From: Melieria omissa
Lineage: Eukaryota; Arthropoda; Insecta; Diptera; Ulidiidae
Assembly (NCBI GenBank): GCA_963971225.1
Contig: OZ020268.1
Span: 11,295,032-11,359,031 of the forward strand
DNA length: 64,000 nucleotides
Direction: 5' to 3'
Position numbers and translations under genes: made by a program. The stretch's first letter is position 1, and the number at the start of each line of letters is the position of its first letter. The notes beneath the pieces are model-generated. The model worked only from the letters and a program-made list of their open reading frames with translations. It was not told the origin of the DNA and made no database searches. Of this stretch, positions 45,009 through 57,690 are shown one piece after another.

Positions 45009-46729
45009 GAATTCAAAATCAATCTGCAAATTGAGTGAAACAAATCAAAGCTTTTTATGGAAACATAATTATCCAAAAAGCACAGTTGGTCATGCAAATT
45101 CTGCACCTTGAAACCACATTAATTTGAATTTTTCATGTTTTTGGCCCATTGAAAGTCTATTCAAATGTTGTAGTCAAGAAGAAAAAATAATGTGAGCTGC
45201 CCTATCATAATTTGAATGCAAAACATTTGCACACAACAAGTAGCTGAACGTGGTTTGAAATGACGCGAGTGAGTTTTTACCTGCGCAAAATTTTGCCTTC
45301 ACCCTTTTTTCTCGAATACAAACTTTTTGTATTCTGCACTACATAGGTATGTATAGATATATATATATGTTGCATTTCTTATGATTTTTTTATATGTGTG
45401 GTATTCAAATATATAGCACAACCGTTTTTGTTTATTTATTTTCCACTCGATGTTGGCCATTGGAGAGTTGCTTTCTTCTTGAATTCAAGTATTTTCGGCT
45501 GGCAACAGCAAATTTTTGTGCACCGAGTTCAGCGGTAGCTGCGAACCGTGAAATGGCAACTGGGAGCAGTAAACAGTAAACATTTCAAATCTCAATCAAC
45601 TGTGAATTCATAGACCACTGTGTGGTCTATGAATATTTTATTCATAGACCACACAGTGGGTTGCTGAATGTGTTGTTCTATGCGATGTGAAGTTGAGCGT
45701 TGGCCGGAAAAAATACCAAAATTTTGGGGCATGTATTCTTAAAGACAGGTAAACGGATGTGATGTGCAAAAGATTGTAATAAATTACTTAGTTTTTAATT
45801 TAGTTATTATTTAATAATTTATTTCTTGTTTTCATGTTTTTAATTTTATTTTTTTTTATATTTAATAAAAATATATTTTCATAGCAGCAACTGTGTTTTT
45901 ATATAGAAGTAGCAAAGTAGTGAAGTAAAGTCTTTACATTTGTTGCACGAATAACTGGCGCCATCCACAAGTGCAAAGTTTTCCCCCAGCATGCAACTTC
46001 TTAAGTTGATGTCAGAACTTGTGTGTTTTGGTTAAAAGTTTTGACAGCTGCACCGCTGCAACCACTGACTTCATTGTTAGTTAGAAGCTGAGTGCATGGT
46101 AATTAAATATAATGCAAAAGTAGTGCGAAATGCCAAGGGAAATGTGTCGCAAGTCAATGCTTTGAATTACAAGCGACGAGCTACAAGTTACTCATACGCC
46201 CCGCGGGCCCAACTGATATTTTCACTTTTGCCTTTGCACATTTGAATACAAAATTGCGCCCAATTTCAATATGCGCCAAGGAGTTTTCATTTAATTGGTT
46301 TTTATTTGTTTTTGTCTCGGTTGTAATTAATTTTCAGTAATTAAATTTGTTAAGTGCTTTTTTGAAAATTTAATTGAGTGCTAATGTGAGTGAGCAATAT
46401 GTTAACAAAATATTGCTAATGGGTTGTATGATTTATAATAAGGATAAGGAATGTTTGCATATCAAAGTGTTTATTGAAGACTTCAGTGATCAGAATACGA
46501 GTTTTGGTATGTGGAGAAGAATAGAACTTTGAAGGTCTGTGCTTCAAATTGTAGCGCAGATTCTGATAAATAATATCTTGCAAATTAATAGCAGACATCA
46601 TAGGCATGAAAGTTTTTTGCAAATAGTGTGTGAAAGCTTTGGTCGTTGAACCATGAGGTGTTGTTTTTATTAACTCAGGGAGTACACTAGTTAATTACTT
46701 GCCTGCATGCTTTCCCTAAAGTACTCACG
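45009..46729. other. Non-coding; contains a palindrome cluster
   Basis: AT-rich, no gene recognised. See the palindrome at 45606-45660. Confidence 0.3.
45606..45660. repeat. Triple palindrome of tcatagaccac motif
   Basis: The motif attcatagaccac occurs, then its reverse complement tggtctatgaat, then after tttt the forward motif attcatagaccacacagtgg again. Adjacent arms can fold in two alternative hairpins. Confidence 0.8.
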
Positions 46730-47190
46730 TCTTAATGATCCAACGATGAATTATGTGTTGTAGAAGCTGGCTGGCAAAGAACCAATACTGAAGAAAATAA
46801 AGCGAAGGAACTAAAGGTGGATAAGTCAAACGCCAAGAAGTTGATTTTTGTAGAGAACTCATATTCCATCGATCAAACAATGAACTATCTACTAAAGAAA
46901 CTGACAAGTGCGGAGCTCATATTGAAGCAAGAAGTTGATTTGCCACGAGAACTCATATTCCATTGATCCAATAATGAACTGTGTACTATAGAAACTGACA
47001 ACTGAGAAACTCATATTGAAGCAAATAAATTGAAACATCTGGAGATGAATAGGCCGCACATTTGCTTTCTCGAAAGTACTCGCCTTTCGGTGATCCAACG
47101 ATGTGATATAGAGATTGGCTAATGAGGAACTCATAGCGAAGGAAATGAAGCAAGAAAATGGGGATGGATAGGTCAAGTACTAGGAAAATC
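46730..47190. repeat. Degenerate tandem repeat, four units of about 95-134 bp
   Basis: The phrase gatcMaaYRatga recurs near 46737, 46871, 46966 and 47092, each followed by a tagaaactgRc-like and aactcatattgaag-like segment. The units are strongly diverged. Long minus-strand frames here are repeat artefacts. Confidence 0.65.
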
Positions 47191-50100
47191 ACACAATGGC
47201 ATTGCAAGAATGATGCTTTACTGATATCCACAGAGGAATAAAGGAAGTTATGAACAACTCAACTCCATTCAACGCGAATTAGTTAGTGTCAATACCACAT
47301 CAAACAGTGTGAGAAGTATCTGGGTTCAAAGCTAGAGGATTGAACAGGATTGAAGAGGATTGAACCAGGATTAAAGAGGATTGAGCAAGGAAAAGTAACT
47401 ACTTCATTGAGAACGAATTTGTAAAATTCCCTTCATAGATCAGTGAAAGAAGTATTGCAAATGAGACTAAAATAATCACGAAAGCTTCTCAGATGTTGCC
47501 AAGAAATATCCACATGCTTTAATAGAATTTAAGACAGTTAACACATGAGTCTCATATCTGTGATCAAAATAAACCAAAATATGTATCTTTAAAGAAATTG
47601 CCAAAAAATCGTTAAATTTTATTTTAATTTTTTTTCTCATTGAACTGCCTGAATGTGCAATAAGCTGGTGTAATGAACCGAAACATCAGCCATATGCTTA
47701 CAACCATATGTTTAAATCCTTCTACGCCTTAGGACGTGCTATGCTTCAAGGTCACTTTTCATTTTCGCTTCAATGCGTAAAGGACAAACATCAGGAGTGG
47801 GCAATGAAATTTAGTTGAAGCAACTTTCAGTGCATTGACTGTGATTTTCAATGATTTGCAAAAAATGTGACTAGACTGTAGGCAAAGTTAAAAACCTTGA
47901 AATTGCTATGAAAAATGTATACTTTTAAACGATTTTTTTGAGTTTTCTTAACTTTATATCTTTGAATCAGAAAATTGAATTATGATGAAAGACAATTTTA
48001 AATTTTTTAATTTTAAATGTAATCGCTTTTTGTAAATAACTTTAGTGTTTTTTTAATGTTTTTCAAATTTTTTCAAAATTTATATTCCATTCAGTGTCTC
48101 AGTAGGCAAATGTCAATAGCTGTCAATCAAATGTGCATAAAACTATAAAGACAGAACCACAAACAAACCGACATAGTTGGGCATGAATCATGTGACGCGT
48201 TCACTGTTGCGTACTCACAAAATGACAGGCGACAAGCGACAAAAGCGTCAAACAATGCCACGCATCTAGCGAAGCGAAACGCAAACAAGGCGAGTACAGA
48301 CAGCGCACAGTGCTTCGACTCCATACAAAATTGGGACAAAAATAGAAAGAGTACTTGAAATTCGCTGAAAACTTGCAATCTAAGTTATTTCGGGATGCTG
48401 CCTTATAAAATTTTGTTTATTTCCAAAAAAAATATATAGTTAAAAAAAAATCAAAATATATAACCGATTATTTTAGCATCACTGAGCCCAAACGTAAAAA
48501 GGATTTACGCCAGTTCACGCCTTTTGATTTTAATTGACTTTCTAAATTTGGTTATTTTTCATTTTCTTTGATAAAAAAAATAGATTTTTGAAAATTCGTT
48601 AAAAAAACTATTTATGCCAAACAAAAAAGAAAGAAGAAGAAAAACTATCTATGTAGTTTTCATATTAAAAGAAATTGGTGGCCTATCTACAACAATACAT
48701 TTTCTACAATTTTTTTCATCGAGTACCTAAATGTATGAATTTTTGTTAAAATATATCCGACTTTGAAAAGCTAAAATAAAATAAATAAAAATATAAATAA
48801 AAAATAAAATACTAAAAAAATTTATTGCAAATATTTTGCATCCAGCTTAATGATGACAATTTTAAAATAATAAAATAAATAAAAATATAAATAAAAAAAT
48901 AAAATATAAAAAAAATAAAATATTTAAAATATTTCGGATCCAGCTTAATTAAACAATAACCTTTAACTTTAACCTTTACTACTTTTGTCAAAATCCGCAA
49001 TAATTTTTTTTTAATTTTTGTTCACTCTCGAAGCACTGTGCAGCGCCTCGAATTACATTCAATTCAATTTTCTTGCACAAACAACAAACCTCAAACAACA
49101 ACAACTAGTAAACAATAAAACGCATAACCGTGCAGTGGCTGACGGGAGGCGGTGGTTGTTGTTATCTACTGACAGCCGCATAAGCAACTCAACCACTCAA
49201 CTGTCGCGCTGGCAACTGCGTTGTGCTGCGCTGTGTTCCAGCAATTTAGAACGTCAAACGGAACTGAACTGAACAGCAACGATTTAAGTTGCCGCCTGAA
49301 GTAAATAAATTGTGAAAAACTCATTTGCTGCACTTTGAGCAAACGCATTGTGCAGTAGAATTGAAAATCGTTGGCTTGTTTGCTGTGTTATTTGTCTTTG
49401 TCGGAATCAATGAACTGCACAGCAGGTGGAATGGCACATCCAGTGTCAAATTATTTCAATTATTTCAGCTCGATTAAGTAGAATTGGTGCCATTTTTGCT
49501 GGAATTCCATTGCACAAATTTAGTTTACTGTTTATGTTGGCATTTTTACGGACGATTGCGCATTTCCATAAATTTTGAAGCAAACATTTTGAGAGATGGC
49601 AACACAAATTTGAATTAGCAGCAAACAATTTGCCAATTGATTGCATTGCACAATTATAAATGGAATTTTAAATACTTAGTAATTTTATTGTATCTTTTAT
49701 GTGCATTCATTTCAGTCACTTGAATTGCAATTCAACTCAAGTTAAGTTATTAAGTTTTAATGGACTTTCAAATAGACATAAAATTGGTTCCTGAAAAATT
49801 AAAAATATATAAAATAAAACATAAAATTCAATTAACAGCTGCACACACAAACAACAACAACAAGTTCACTTGTTGTCGTCGACAAGGTGCTGCAAACTTT
49901 TGCTGCCGCGCACAGCTTTAAAACGACCGTTCAACACGTTTGCATACATTTCAGCGTTGTGGCCAATGTTGCCAGCACTTGTTCGCTTATTGTGAGTTAT
50001 GTTCGTGAGGGGCGGCGATTGTTTTTATTGTGTTCATTTAACTGCAATTATGTGAAATAATGGCTCGACAACTCTTCGGCCGGCTGCTTTCGAGTTGATG

Positions 50101-50784
50101 GCGTGCATAATATTAAAATTAATGTGTTTGTGTTTTTGCAGAATTCGAGTAGCTTGCCAAACAGACTTTAAAATTAAGTTGTGGTCGGAATGGTTTTTTC
50201 AAGGACTGCCAGGATGTTGGGATGTGCGGAATGTTTATAGATGTGACTCAACCCAGCTGGTCTTATAAATTGCTGTGAGGGAGTAAACGTCTTTTGTGAA
50301 CCATTGTGTGATTTACAATCACGAGATTTATTGTGCTTAATGAGTACGCGAACAGAATTAGGGAAATTAGTCATCTGCGATACGTAAATGCGACTCGCCA
50401 CCTTAGTGAATGATCAGCTTTAGGACGTGAAAGACACATGTGCCTCTTACTGGTGGTGACCTACTGTAACTCGAGCTGTTTCATATTCTTTGCTTTAAAA
50501 GAACGGAACGCATTAGCTAAAACGATTCAAAGTCTTTGGGAAAACGTAAAACCAAGGACAGCATGGATGAAGGCTGCCAGATCACCCAATGATGGGACTT
50601 TCTGGATCTACATATGTACTTCAATGATCTTCAATAACTACTTGAAGTAGTCGCCTGAGCCCAGAATTTGGAGTCAAAGAGGAGGGCAACAGGCTGAGAA
50701 GAATGGCCAGCAACTTTTACTGGTTCATCGGTAACTTAAAAAAAAAAATCAAAATTTTTCATCAAGATCCAGTGTGCAAGACAT
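47191..50784. other. Non-coding; AT-rich low complexity at 48770-48950
   Basis: Frames lack known domains. Repeated aataaaataaaaatataaataaa runs lie at 48775-48930. A LINE-like KYLGS phrase near 47310 is too isolated to call. Confidence 0.3.
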
Positions 50785-51270
50785 ATCCCTATTAGGGATC
50801 GCAATTTTTGGCCATTTTGCGATCCCGGGATTTTCGGGATTGAAAAGTCAAATCCCGGGATCCCGGGATTTAATCCCGGGATTCAAATAACAAATTTTTT
50901 AAATAAAACAATTTTACCAAATTGCATAAATACTTGTTTATAATATATTTACCATAAAAATGGACACAGTTTAATCACATTTGGGGTAGTTTTAAGATTT
51001 TTTATCTTGAATTTAATCACATTGTAAGGCGGAAAGGGAGGCAGTCGGTGTTGAGTCGTCGAAGTGGTTGGTTGTGCGCGGCACATCACCAAAATCCAGT
51101 TGTCATTTACAATCAGTTGTCAATTACATTCAAAATTGTCAGTTTAAATTTAAATCAAATAAATAAACATAGTCATCCTTGACAACATTTTGTTTAACTT
51201 AAAAGTTTTTCATTTGACATTTAACTTCAGTTTGATAACATTTTGTTTATCCAAAAATGACACTTAAACA

Positions 51271-51538
51271 ACTTATTGCTATAAAAAAACTTATTGTTAT
51301 AAAAAAAATAAAATAGTTAATTTGTTAGTACTTTTAGTTTTACTTCGATTATTTCGATAAAAAAGTTAAGCGTTGTGGATTAACTTAAAACTGAGATCTT
51401 AAAAACTTATTGCTATAAAAAAACTTATTGTTATAAAAAAAATAAAATAGTTAATTTGTTAGTACTTTTAGTTTTACTTCGATTATTTCGATAAAAAAGT
51501 TAAGCGTTGTGGATTAACTAAAAACTGAGATCTTAAAA
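51271..51538. repeat. 134-bp tandem duplication inside hAT copy 2
   Basis: The sequence starting acttattgctataaaaaaac at 51271 repeats at 51405, with near-identity up to the gatcttaaaa phrase. Copy 1 has a single version of the right-hand part, so the duplication arose in the copy 2 lineage. Confidence 0.85.
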
Positions 51539-51674
51539 ATACTAAGGCATTAAATGTTTTGCCCTCTAATCTAGAGCGAAATTTATTGCAAATAAACCCT
51601 GCTGAGAGAAAACATCTTTCAGATTCAACACTTGCTGGTTGAATGCTTAGTAAATAATTATAAGCCTTTTGCAA
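51483..51674 (-). pseudogene. hAT transposase C-terminal dimerisation segment (copy 2)
   Basis: The minus-strand frame reads LLSIQPASVESERCFLSAGF, then NKFRSRLEGKTFNALVFLRS. It is closer to the hAT consensus (SER, SAG) than copy 1 and continues to the TTAATCC region. Only the C-terminal part of the transposase is present. Confidence 0.85.
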
Positions 51675-52046
51675 AAGACGCCCTCTATCCCCTCCCTCCT
51701 CCTTCAGATAAGGAATTGGGTTTTTGTGCTTTTAAATTTATTTCATTTGAACTTTGAAGCATCTTTTGCAATCCCGAAAATCCCGGGATTAAAAGATTTG
51801 AATCCCGGGATTTTCGGGACTGGAAAAAGTCCGGGATTGCGATGCCTAATCCCTATATACCCAAATACGATGCAGAGTGTAAGCTATAGAAGGAAGTTAA
51901 GTTAGGAGACAGAACTATTTAGAAATAAACTTGGATCGGCTAATGGATATTAACTGGCAGATTTTCTTGAGACCAAAGAAACAGCGAAGAAACAGCAAAA
52001 TTTGAATATTTGTATATACAACCACGAGGGAGTGATTCATATGGGA

Positions 52047-52070
52047 GTGTTCACTATACCCAGACACGAC
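52047..52070. mobile_element. Solo end of the tatagtgaaca MITE family
   Basis: Bases gtgttcactatacccagaca and cgac are the reverse complement of the left end of the MITE at 27250. No partner end is near, so it is a relic or an end of a larger broken element. Confidence 0.65.
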
Positions 52071-52986
52071 TGTATATCGCACTAGTTACACCGTGCGACA
52101 GTATTTTTCACACCGGGAAAAATCAATAGTTGCGTAAAACTAGAGTCCAAATATAGCAATACTACATACTCAGTTTTTCATTTCTACATCCTTTGTCCTT
52201 TTAAAAGGACTTCAAAATTTTGAAGGAAATAAAAATTAAAAAAAACATAAAAAATACTTAACCTCATTAGAATATGGCAATATGTATATCAAATGAAAGA
52301 GGAAAGGCTCAAGAATTTAAATAAAATTGATTTTTTATCTATTTGTAAAAAGAAGATATGAAAAAGGTCCTTGGAAAATTTTAATCCTTTATATCCTTGA
52401 AAATTTACATAGAAGTTTCTTGAAAAGTAAGTATGTTAAAACCCAAAATCTCCTTGATCATGTGTCAAAATTCATTACTCTAACTTGATTGGTTTAAAAG
52501 TTATTAAAAAAAGGCGGAAGCTGCAATTCTATTGAAGTACAAAACTTCTAATTTATTTGAGTATCAGTATTTTAAGTAATGAAAGATACAAAATCAATGA
52601 AGCGGATTCCCATTGGAATCCATTAAGAACCTGAGTATATCCCTGATATTCAAAGGCAATAGTTCGGTTGGACTAATGAAGAAAGCTGAGCCGAGAAGCT
52701 TAGATCTTTTTCTGACTAATAAACTTTGCTAGTTGCGCACACAGGATTTCAGGTTGCATACACAACTGTTAAACACAATTAAAAACAGATATTTTGAGGA
52801 GTTTGAACCTTCAAATATCTCCCCTTTGCATACGTCATTGAACCTTGCTATCTCTAAGAAGTTAAGAGTAGAAAACTTATTCAGTTTTGTAACAAACGGA
52901 GAGCCTAATGTGTTTGGCCTTTTACTGGTGAGGCACAAACATTGTTGACACATGAAGTGAAAGACTGTTTTTTTTTTAATTTTTTG

Positions 52987-53040
52987 TTTGCTTTTTCTTC
53001 TTCTTCTTCTTTTTATTCTTCTTTTTCTTCTTCTTTTTCG
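52987..53040. repeat. (TTC)n-rich microsatellite
   Basis: Interrupted cttcttcttcttcttttt runs. Confidence 0.8.
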
Positions 53041-55724
53041 GAAGGACAACACACACAAACGACATAAGTCGTTGTATAGCAATACGAGCCTTTCAAAATG
53101 TCTACAAATAAGTCAACGTCCCATAAGCACATCAATCACTGGAGTTACAGATGAATGAAGTTCTGGCAGCTGCTTAGATCATCTTCTGTATATTGTTGAA
53201 CAGTAGTATTAGTATTATCAGTAATAAAGTATTATCAGTCCTTCAGTTCAATTGGAGCTGTTAAAACAAAAACGTTTATCAATGCTTCATTCACATTCAG
53301 TTGCGCATACGCCCCGTATGCCAGCAATGACTGCACAACGTGCTTCAATTTAAAATATGCAGATTAATAGTCAACTTTTGACGTCACTTCATAAACTTCA
53401 ATTTATATTCTATGCAAATTGTTCTCTCTTTTTATGAACGCTGTCTAGTAGCCACGAACTTTATTGGCTTAGCAGCAATTTTCGTTTGTCAGTCGTACGC
53501 CCGAATGGACATTTAATTGTTTTACTTTGCGAAATTAACTTTTCAAGAATTTCCAGCCAAACGGTCGTATGACACGCGCAACTTGTTGACAATAAACACA
53601 ACATCGACATTTTGCTGGTTGGTTGGCGTACTCGACGATTGCACGGCTGTCACTTGCAAAATGGCGTTACGGCATTTTAACGTTGGCTTCGCAAAAGTAC
53701 AACAATAAAAATGTTTATTTTGCCGCCATTTCTATTTCGGTGCCGACTTGTTTTATTTCCGCAACTGCACACAATGCTTAATGGCAACGAAATGAAACCA
53801 AATTGAACTGAAGTGAGCCGAAGTGAACTGTGCTCTGGTGCGCACTGTTTGTGGGCGCTGGGCATGCGGTGAATTCTGCGTTAATTTGTCGTTTCGTTGA
53901 AGTGAAAATTTTCATGTTTTGTTTTGTTGTGTTTTTTTTTTGGCATTTAAATCACTTCAGCGAATTTGTGTGGTTTGTTAAATGGCAAATTAAAAGTTTT
54001 CATTTCTCTTTGATTTCATGTTGCATTCTGTTAACGCTGTGTTGATTTTTCCGGCTGGTTAGTTGAGTTGTTTGTTGATTACAAGAAGATTAATGGCAAT
54101 ATTTAAATATTTTGGCATTCATTTTATAATTTATTCATTCATTAAAAGCAACACTCGAGGCCAAAGAGCGTAAAATTTGCCCTCTTTAGTTAATCCCTTC
54201 TGCCCCATTTACCTCAATTTGACGTTTTCTCTGTTGTCCTCTAAATTTTGCACCAACTCATTTCGCATGCAATGTGCGTTTTTTTGCGCGCATCAAACTT
54301 TTCCCGGCTGGCCGCAAAAAATACGCTTGCGATTTCCGGCTTCGCGAATTTGGTTGTTTTGGTTGTCGTCGTCGTGTTGGCGCCGGTGCAGCGCTGCAAG
54401 TGTTGCATGCAAAATGTCGGTCGGCGCATGAATGCTTAATGGCGCGCGGCACTTTTAGCATTCAGCTTTTGTCGCTTTGGCAGTGTTGCCTCTGTGAATT
54501 AATTAACTCTTTACTCTTTCAATTACAAGTCGGGCTGGTAGTGCGCCATCATCGTTGCTGGATTACTCGTGTGATGCGCTGTGTGCGGTGATGCTGTGTT
54601 TAGTTTGGCGATTATCAACGTCGCATTGTTTGTGTGTAATTAAATGATTTATGGCACTTAAGCGGCAACGTCAATTGCTCTGATTTAACTGTTTAACTGC
54701 GTGTGGGCGAAAGTAATTTGTCATAAGTCGAGTTGACTTGAAAGCAAATGTGTGAGTTGGGTGCTTTGGTGATTTAGTTACATACTCATGCAGGAGGACA
54801 TTCTGACACATTGTCACAATGTTGTTATTTAAAAACTTTTATGCGTATTTGTATAGTCCAGAAGAAAGTGTTTGTGAGGGATTGTTACTGAACCTTTTAG
54901 GCATCAAAGATAATTCACATTTCAGCACATTTTAAACTGAATTCCTTTCAGCATTCAAGTCAGTCAGTAGGCAAATAAAAATTATTATTGAATGTATGTG
55001 TATGCCATGAAAAGCAAACAAACAGCATAAAGCTCGAAAGAGTCTCATTGCTATTACCAATAAGGAACAATGGGAAAATCGTATTCACGGAAACCAATTA
55101 GGAAAATATTTAAACACATTCAGGCAGCGAAATACAGGCAGAATTGCGCACAGTAACAAAGACATAGAAACATAATAAAAACACAATAAAATTACAAAAA
55201 AATTACAATGCAGTCATGCAACGGCAGAAAGCATACAATTTTAATGTCTGAGCGCAAGAATTTCTGTGGACAGCTGAATAAAAACTTGAGGCATATACGA
55301 AGCAGAATGCAGGCACTAAAATCCAGTTTAATGATGAACTTCAGAAGCCTTTTAGACATCAGAGTTGGTAAAATTAAGCAGCTTTTAAGTAATCAAGGGA
55401 AGACTTTAATTTAATGTAAATGAGTTTTGGACTCATTTTCTAATGTATCGATACTTTTGGGTATCTATAGAGTCGAATCATATCACATCATATTTTTGAA
55501 ATGGAATCAAAATCATATTCGATCACACGCGATTGCTGCTAACTGGTTCGAGTTGCGAACCAGAACAATAAAGCTGCAAGGCCGTTTGGGATATAAGCAG
55601 AATTGTTCAAATGCATCAAATAACCTGCGAAATAAGGCTGGAAGAACGTATGTCTAACGAATCGTTGATCTTTGCTTTGATGTTGTCTGTTTGCTCATTA
55701 AAAAAAATAATAATAATTCCCACC

Positions 55725-57690
55725 AGAAGGGTACCAGCCTGCTTCCCAACGCATATAAGATCCCAACGAGCGTACTATGTGGAATATTGAAGCCACTTGT
55801 CAAAGCGTTCATGGAACCTTATCAGTGGGGCTGGTTAGTACATAATCGACCAGATATTTATACAATTCACAAAGTGCTGAAAAAAAGACCCATTATAGCC
55901 AAGTCGGCACTCACCATGCTATCGATTATAAGGCAGCATTCGATAGCCCTTTGACGATCACTTATACGCCCCATTGTTCGAATTTGGTATCCCAGCCAAG
56001 GTTGTGAGACTTTGCAGAGCGAGATTGAGCAATAACTGCAGCTCTGTCAAGATTGCAAGTGACCTCTTCGGAGCTTCAGATAAGGTAATTCTTTGACATG
56101 AGACCGCTTCATTTACATCTTTGAAAGTGTTTTGCGCAAGGCCGGAGTACATCGTAATGGAACGATTTTCATTAAGAGTGTCCAGTAGACATGATTTAGT
56201 GTTGAATGGAAATTCGTAAGATTGGCTTCTCGATGCTGAAGAACCTCTAATTTTTTGTGGTTTGCTGAAAAAGTGCATGAGACAAAAAAAGAAAGAAGAA
56301 ATGAAATAAATTTAGAACTTTCTATGTCGACTGTTTTTACACGACTCAAGCTTACACTTCCTCACAGACGTTACAGAGATAACGAAATAAAACTATTGGA
56401 CCTCTCAATTTTGGATTTTCTGGGAAAGCAAATGATTTAACAAAGGCAAAATCTTGACTTTTTACAGGAACCCCAGGCGATGTGCTTTTTCCTAGCGGTC
56501 ATAGAGAGCACTCACCATAGGCTCATGATGTCTCAGAATAATATTACTAATAAATAAATTATAAAAATTAATGAAATTAACCTAATCTAACCTATTAATC
56601 ATCCAAAATGGCATTTATATTTAAAATGGGAAGGTCAATGGGGTTTCGACAGTACATTTTGATATTTGCTCTGTAGAAATCCAAAAGTTGAAAAGTTTAC
56701 GATTGTATGGGAGACGCCCTCTGGTGGTGAATTTATGAACCTTAATTAATTTTGTATTTTTTGTACTCACAAATGTTGCCGATTGTTGAATAAAACATTA
56801 AAATTGGTTTAGTAGTTTTTGAGATACGATGACTTGCTTACGATACGACCACTTACTTAACTAATACATTTACAAGTGAGGAGCCAATTCCATAGAAAAT
56901 GGCCAGTTTTGTATGGCAGCTCCCTGAAGATAGCGGGTAAGTATGTTTGAAAGAAACATTCGGCAGAGAAAATAAATGAGTATTGGTCTCAGATTTGACC
57001 CACCTGGGGCCAACCTGAGAGCAGTGGGAGCCCATTTTCTAAAAACGACCATTTCGTATGGGAGCTCAATTAAGGGTTGGAGATAGGTTGTAAATATGTT
57101 TAAAAGAAATGTTCAGTAGAGAAAACTAGTGGGGGTCAGTCATAGATTTTAATCCTCTAAGAGCAACTTTTGAGAGGCTGTGGAGCAATTTGTCGAATTT
57201 CCCAGCTTTTTTGTAAACTTTGACCTCGATGCGGGGGGTTAATCCCACTCTGGCTCCAAAATTGTTTTGGCTCATGTACTTTTTCACCGAAAAATTGTGC
57301 ACTAAATTATGTCTAGGGTCCAACTTCTGGCCTATTCCTTGCTGTTGTCACAGATGCCTCTGGGCGTAACAAGCGAGATGTCGCCGCTGCTTTGCGGCAA
57401 TCGAATCAGAATCTGCCAAAATAGGTTTGGTGGCAAGAGAGCTAGACGAAGTATAAGTTGTCTAAACACAGGTAATTGCAGCGTCTTGGGTCTTGCTTCC
57501 AGACCGACAGGTATACTTTTGAAGTTGTCAAGGAATTCGTCTATCCTGGCACTGCCTGCCTGGAGATAAAGCGAAGAATTACTCTCGTCAATTGGTGCAA
57601 TTGAGCAATTGGGCAATGTAGTAGCAGCAATCCCTCTCGATCAATAAAACTAACACTTGGAAACGAAAAGCTTTTGTTTTTGTAATAAGA
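55725..57690 (+). pseudogene. Decayed LINE reverse transcriptase, split by a TIR element
   Basis: The left part (55725-56184) reads LLPNAYKIPTSVLCGILKPL, VDYKAAFDSP-like and SEFGIPAK-like remnants, then RLCRARLSNNCSSVKIASDL and, in another frame, RNGTIFIKSVQ. The right part (57318-57680) resumes at VQLLAY, then GRNKRDVAAALRQ, a frame change to IESESAKIG-like, FEVVKEFVYPGTA, EIKRRITLVN and SRSIKLTL. These are RT fingers/palm and thumb segments of one LINE family in correct order. The catalytic YADD box is destroyed by frameshift. Stops and shifts are frequent. The clade is uncertain (CR1/RTE-like annotation is common for this family). Confidence 0.75.
56180..57322. mobile_element. 1.13-kb TIR element inserted in the LINE, 5-bp TSD
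   Basis: Element 56185-57317 has TIRs gtagacatgatttagtg (left) and, reversed, cctagacataatttagtg (right). GTCCA flanks it (56180-56184, 57318-57322), and removing the element with one GTCCA brings the LINE frame back in register across the KSVQLLAY phrase. Internal frames show no recognisable transposase. It could alternatively be read as a TA-type insertion, but the reading-frame evidence favours the 5-bp TSD. Confidence 0.72.

Larger units (their letters stand above)
50785..51856 (-). mobile_element. hAT deletion derivative, copy 2
   Basis: Element 50793-51848 has the same ends as copy 1 (tagggatcgcaat, attgcgatgccta) and is flanked by the 8-mer atccctat at 50785-50792 and 51849-51856. It lacks the mariner seen in copy 1. 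It has a private 134-bp internal duplication. CCCGGGAT motifs crowd both ends. Confidence 0.92.
51857..55724. other. Non-coding; contains solo MITE end and TTC repeat
   Basis: Frames on both strands near 53500-54600 show no known domain. GC-richer sequence lies at 54290-54600. Confidence 0.35.

Noticed and set aside
46730..47231. Minus-strand frames of 60-94 codons
   Set aside because: They are generated by a degenerate tandem repeat and have no domain.
47270..47400. LINE RT phrase (CEKYLGSKLED-like)
   Set aside because: A single short phrase without neighbouring RT motifs; may be chance.
53500..54600. Possible exons in GC-richer DNA
   Set aside because: No recognisable protein in any frame and no consistent splice sites.
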